Source: Brachionus koreanus
Taxonomy: Eukaryota; Rotifera; Eurotatoria; Ploima; Brachionidae
Direction of reading: 5' to 3'
Assembly (NCBI GenBank): GCA_016987375.1
Contig: PJRA01000077.1
Location: 406,881 to 426,050, forward strand
Length of the DNA: 19,170 bases
The notes under the pieces were generated by a model. It was not told where the DNA came from and made no database searches. It saw nothing but the letters and a program-made list of their open reading frames with translations. Positions 19,015-19,170 of this stretch are shown piece by piece. Both the position numbers and the translations under genes were made by a program. Within the stretch, counting starts at the first letter, position 1. Each line of letters opens with the position of its first letter.

Positions 19015-19170
19015 TTAGGAAAGTTTCCGGGACAGTTCCGAATGGCGATTCCTTCTTTGCAGCCCTCATAATTCCAATTTTTTATTGAAAAATAAATATA
19101 AATATAAAATATAGTTTTGGAGATTGACCTCCACAGGCTTATGCGAGCGGTAAGAACCCTCTTTTCAGCC
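19015..19170. other. GC-richer window edge, unassigned
   Basis: The stretch contains TTCCGGGACAGTTCCG (19028-19043) and, near the edge, a possible exon from about 19112 (after an AG) to 19151, followed by GTAAGAACC, a good donor, and CTCTTTTCAG, a good acceptor, only 17 bases later. That distance is too short for a normal intron. It may be the start of a gene continuing to the right or mobile-element debris. Protein identity cannot be judged. Confidence 0.2.

Overview
The window is very AT-rich DNA from a multicellular animal. Its genes are cut by many tiny introns of about 47-66 bp, and the intergenic DNA is made of A/T runs and decayed transposable elements. The protein families are animal-type: a cholinesterase-like esterase, a TEX264-like ER protein, a death-domain IRAK/Pelle-like protein and GET3. 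Tiny introns, extreme AT content and LINE/Tc1 relics would fit a small-genome invertebrate, for example a monogonont rotifer. That placement is inference; no ribosomal or mitochondrial marker is present to settle it.

Layout: (1) 88-500 holds, on the minus strand, the decayed 3' end of a non-LTR retrotransposon with a run of hairpins over its coding end and 3'UTR. (2) 873-1876 (+) is the last three visible exons of a membrane-anchored cholinesterase-type protein whose 5' exons lie outside the window. (3) 2017-2697 (-) is an intronless TEX264-like gene, tail to tail with the esterase; an 18-bp palindrome between them carries AATAAA on both strands. (4) 3331-4138 is an internally deleted Tc1-like transposon. 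(5) 5539-7284 (+) is a nine-exon gene for an IRAK/Pelle-like protein (death domain plus kinase fold) that lacks key catalytic residues, so it is probably a pseudokinase. (6) 7705-7818 is a possible short hydrophobic terminal exon. (7) 9075-9293 (-) is a possible BED-zinc-finger relic. (8) 9398-10660 (+) is a complete six-exon GET3/ASNA1 gene with one GC-AG intron. (9) 10962-11656 (+) is a second LINE relic in two pieces. (10) From about 11.7 kb to the end there is no convincing gene, only a tRNA-like (possibly SINE) stretch near 16.4 kb and a GC-richer edge after 19.0 kb.

The four genes do not form an operon or obvious cluster. TEX264 and GET3 both act at the ER (ER-phagy and tail-anchored protein insertion), but they are 6.7 kb apart on opposite strands with other genes between, so no functional link is claimed. 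The most unusual items are the catalytically degenerate IRAK-like protein, the splice-site oddities in GET3, the palindromic shared poly(A) site, and the truncated C-termini of the TEX264-like and esterase-like proteins. All gene models are read from sequence only, by joining exons through splice sites that keep the conserved family sequence in frame.
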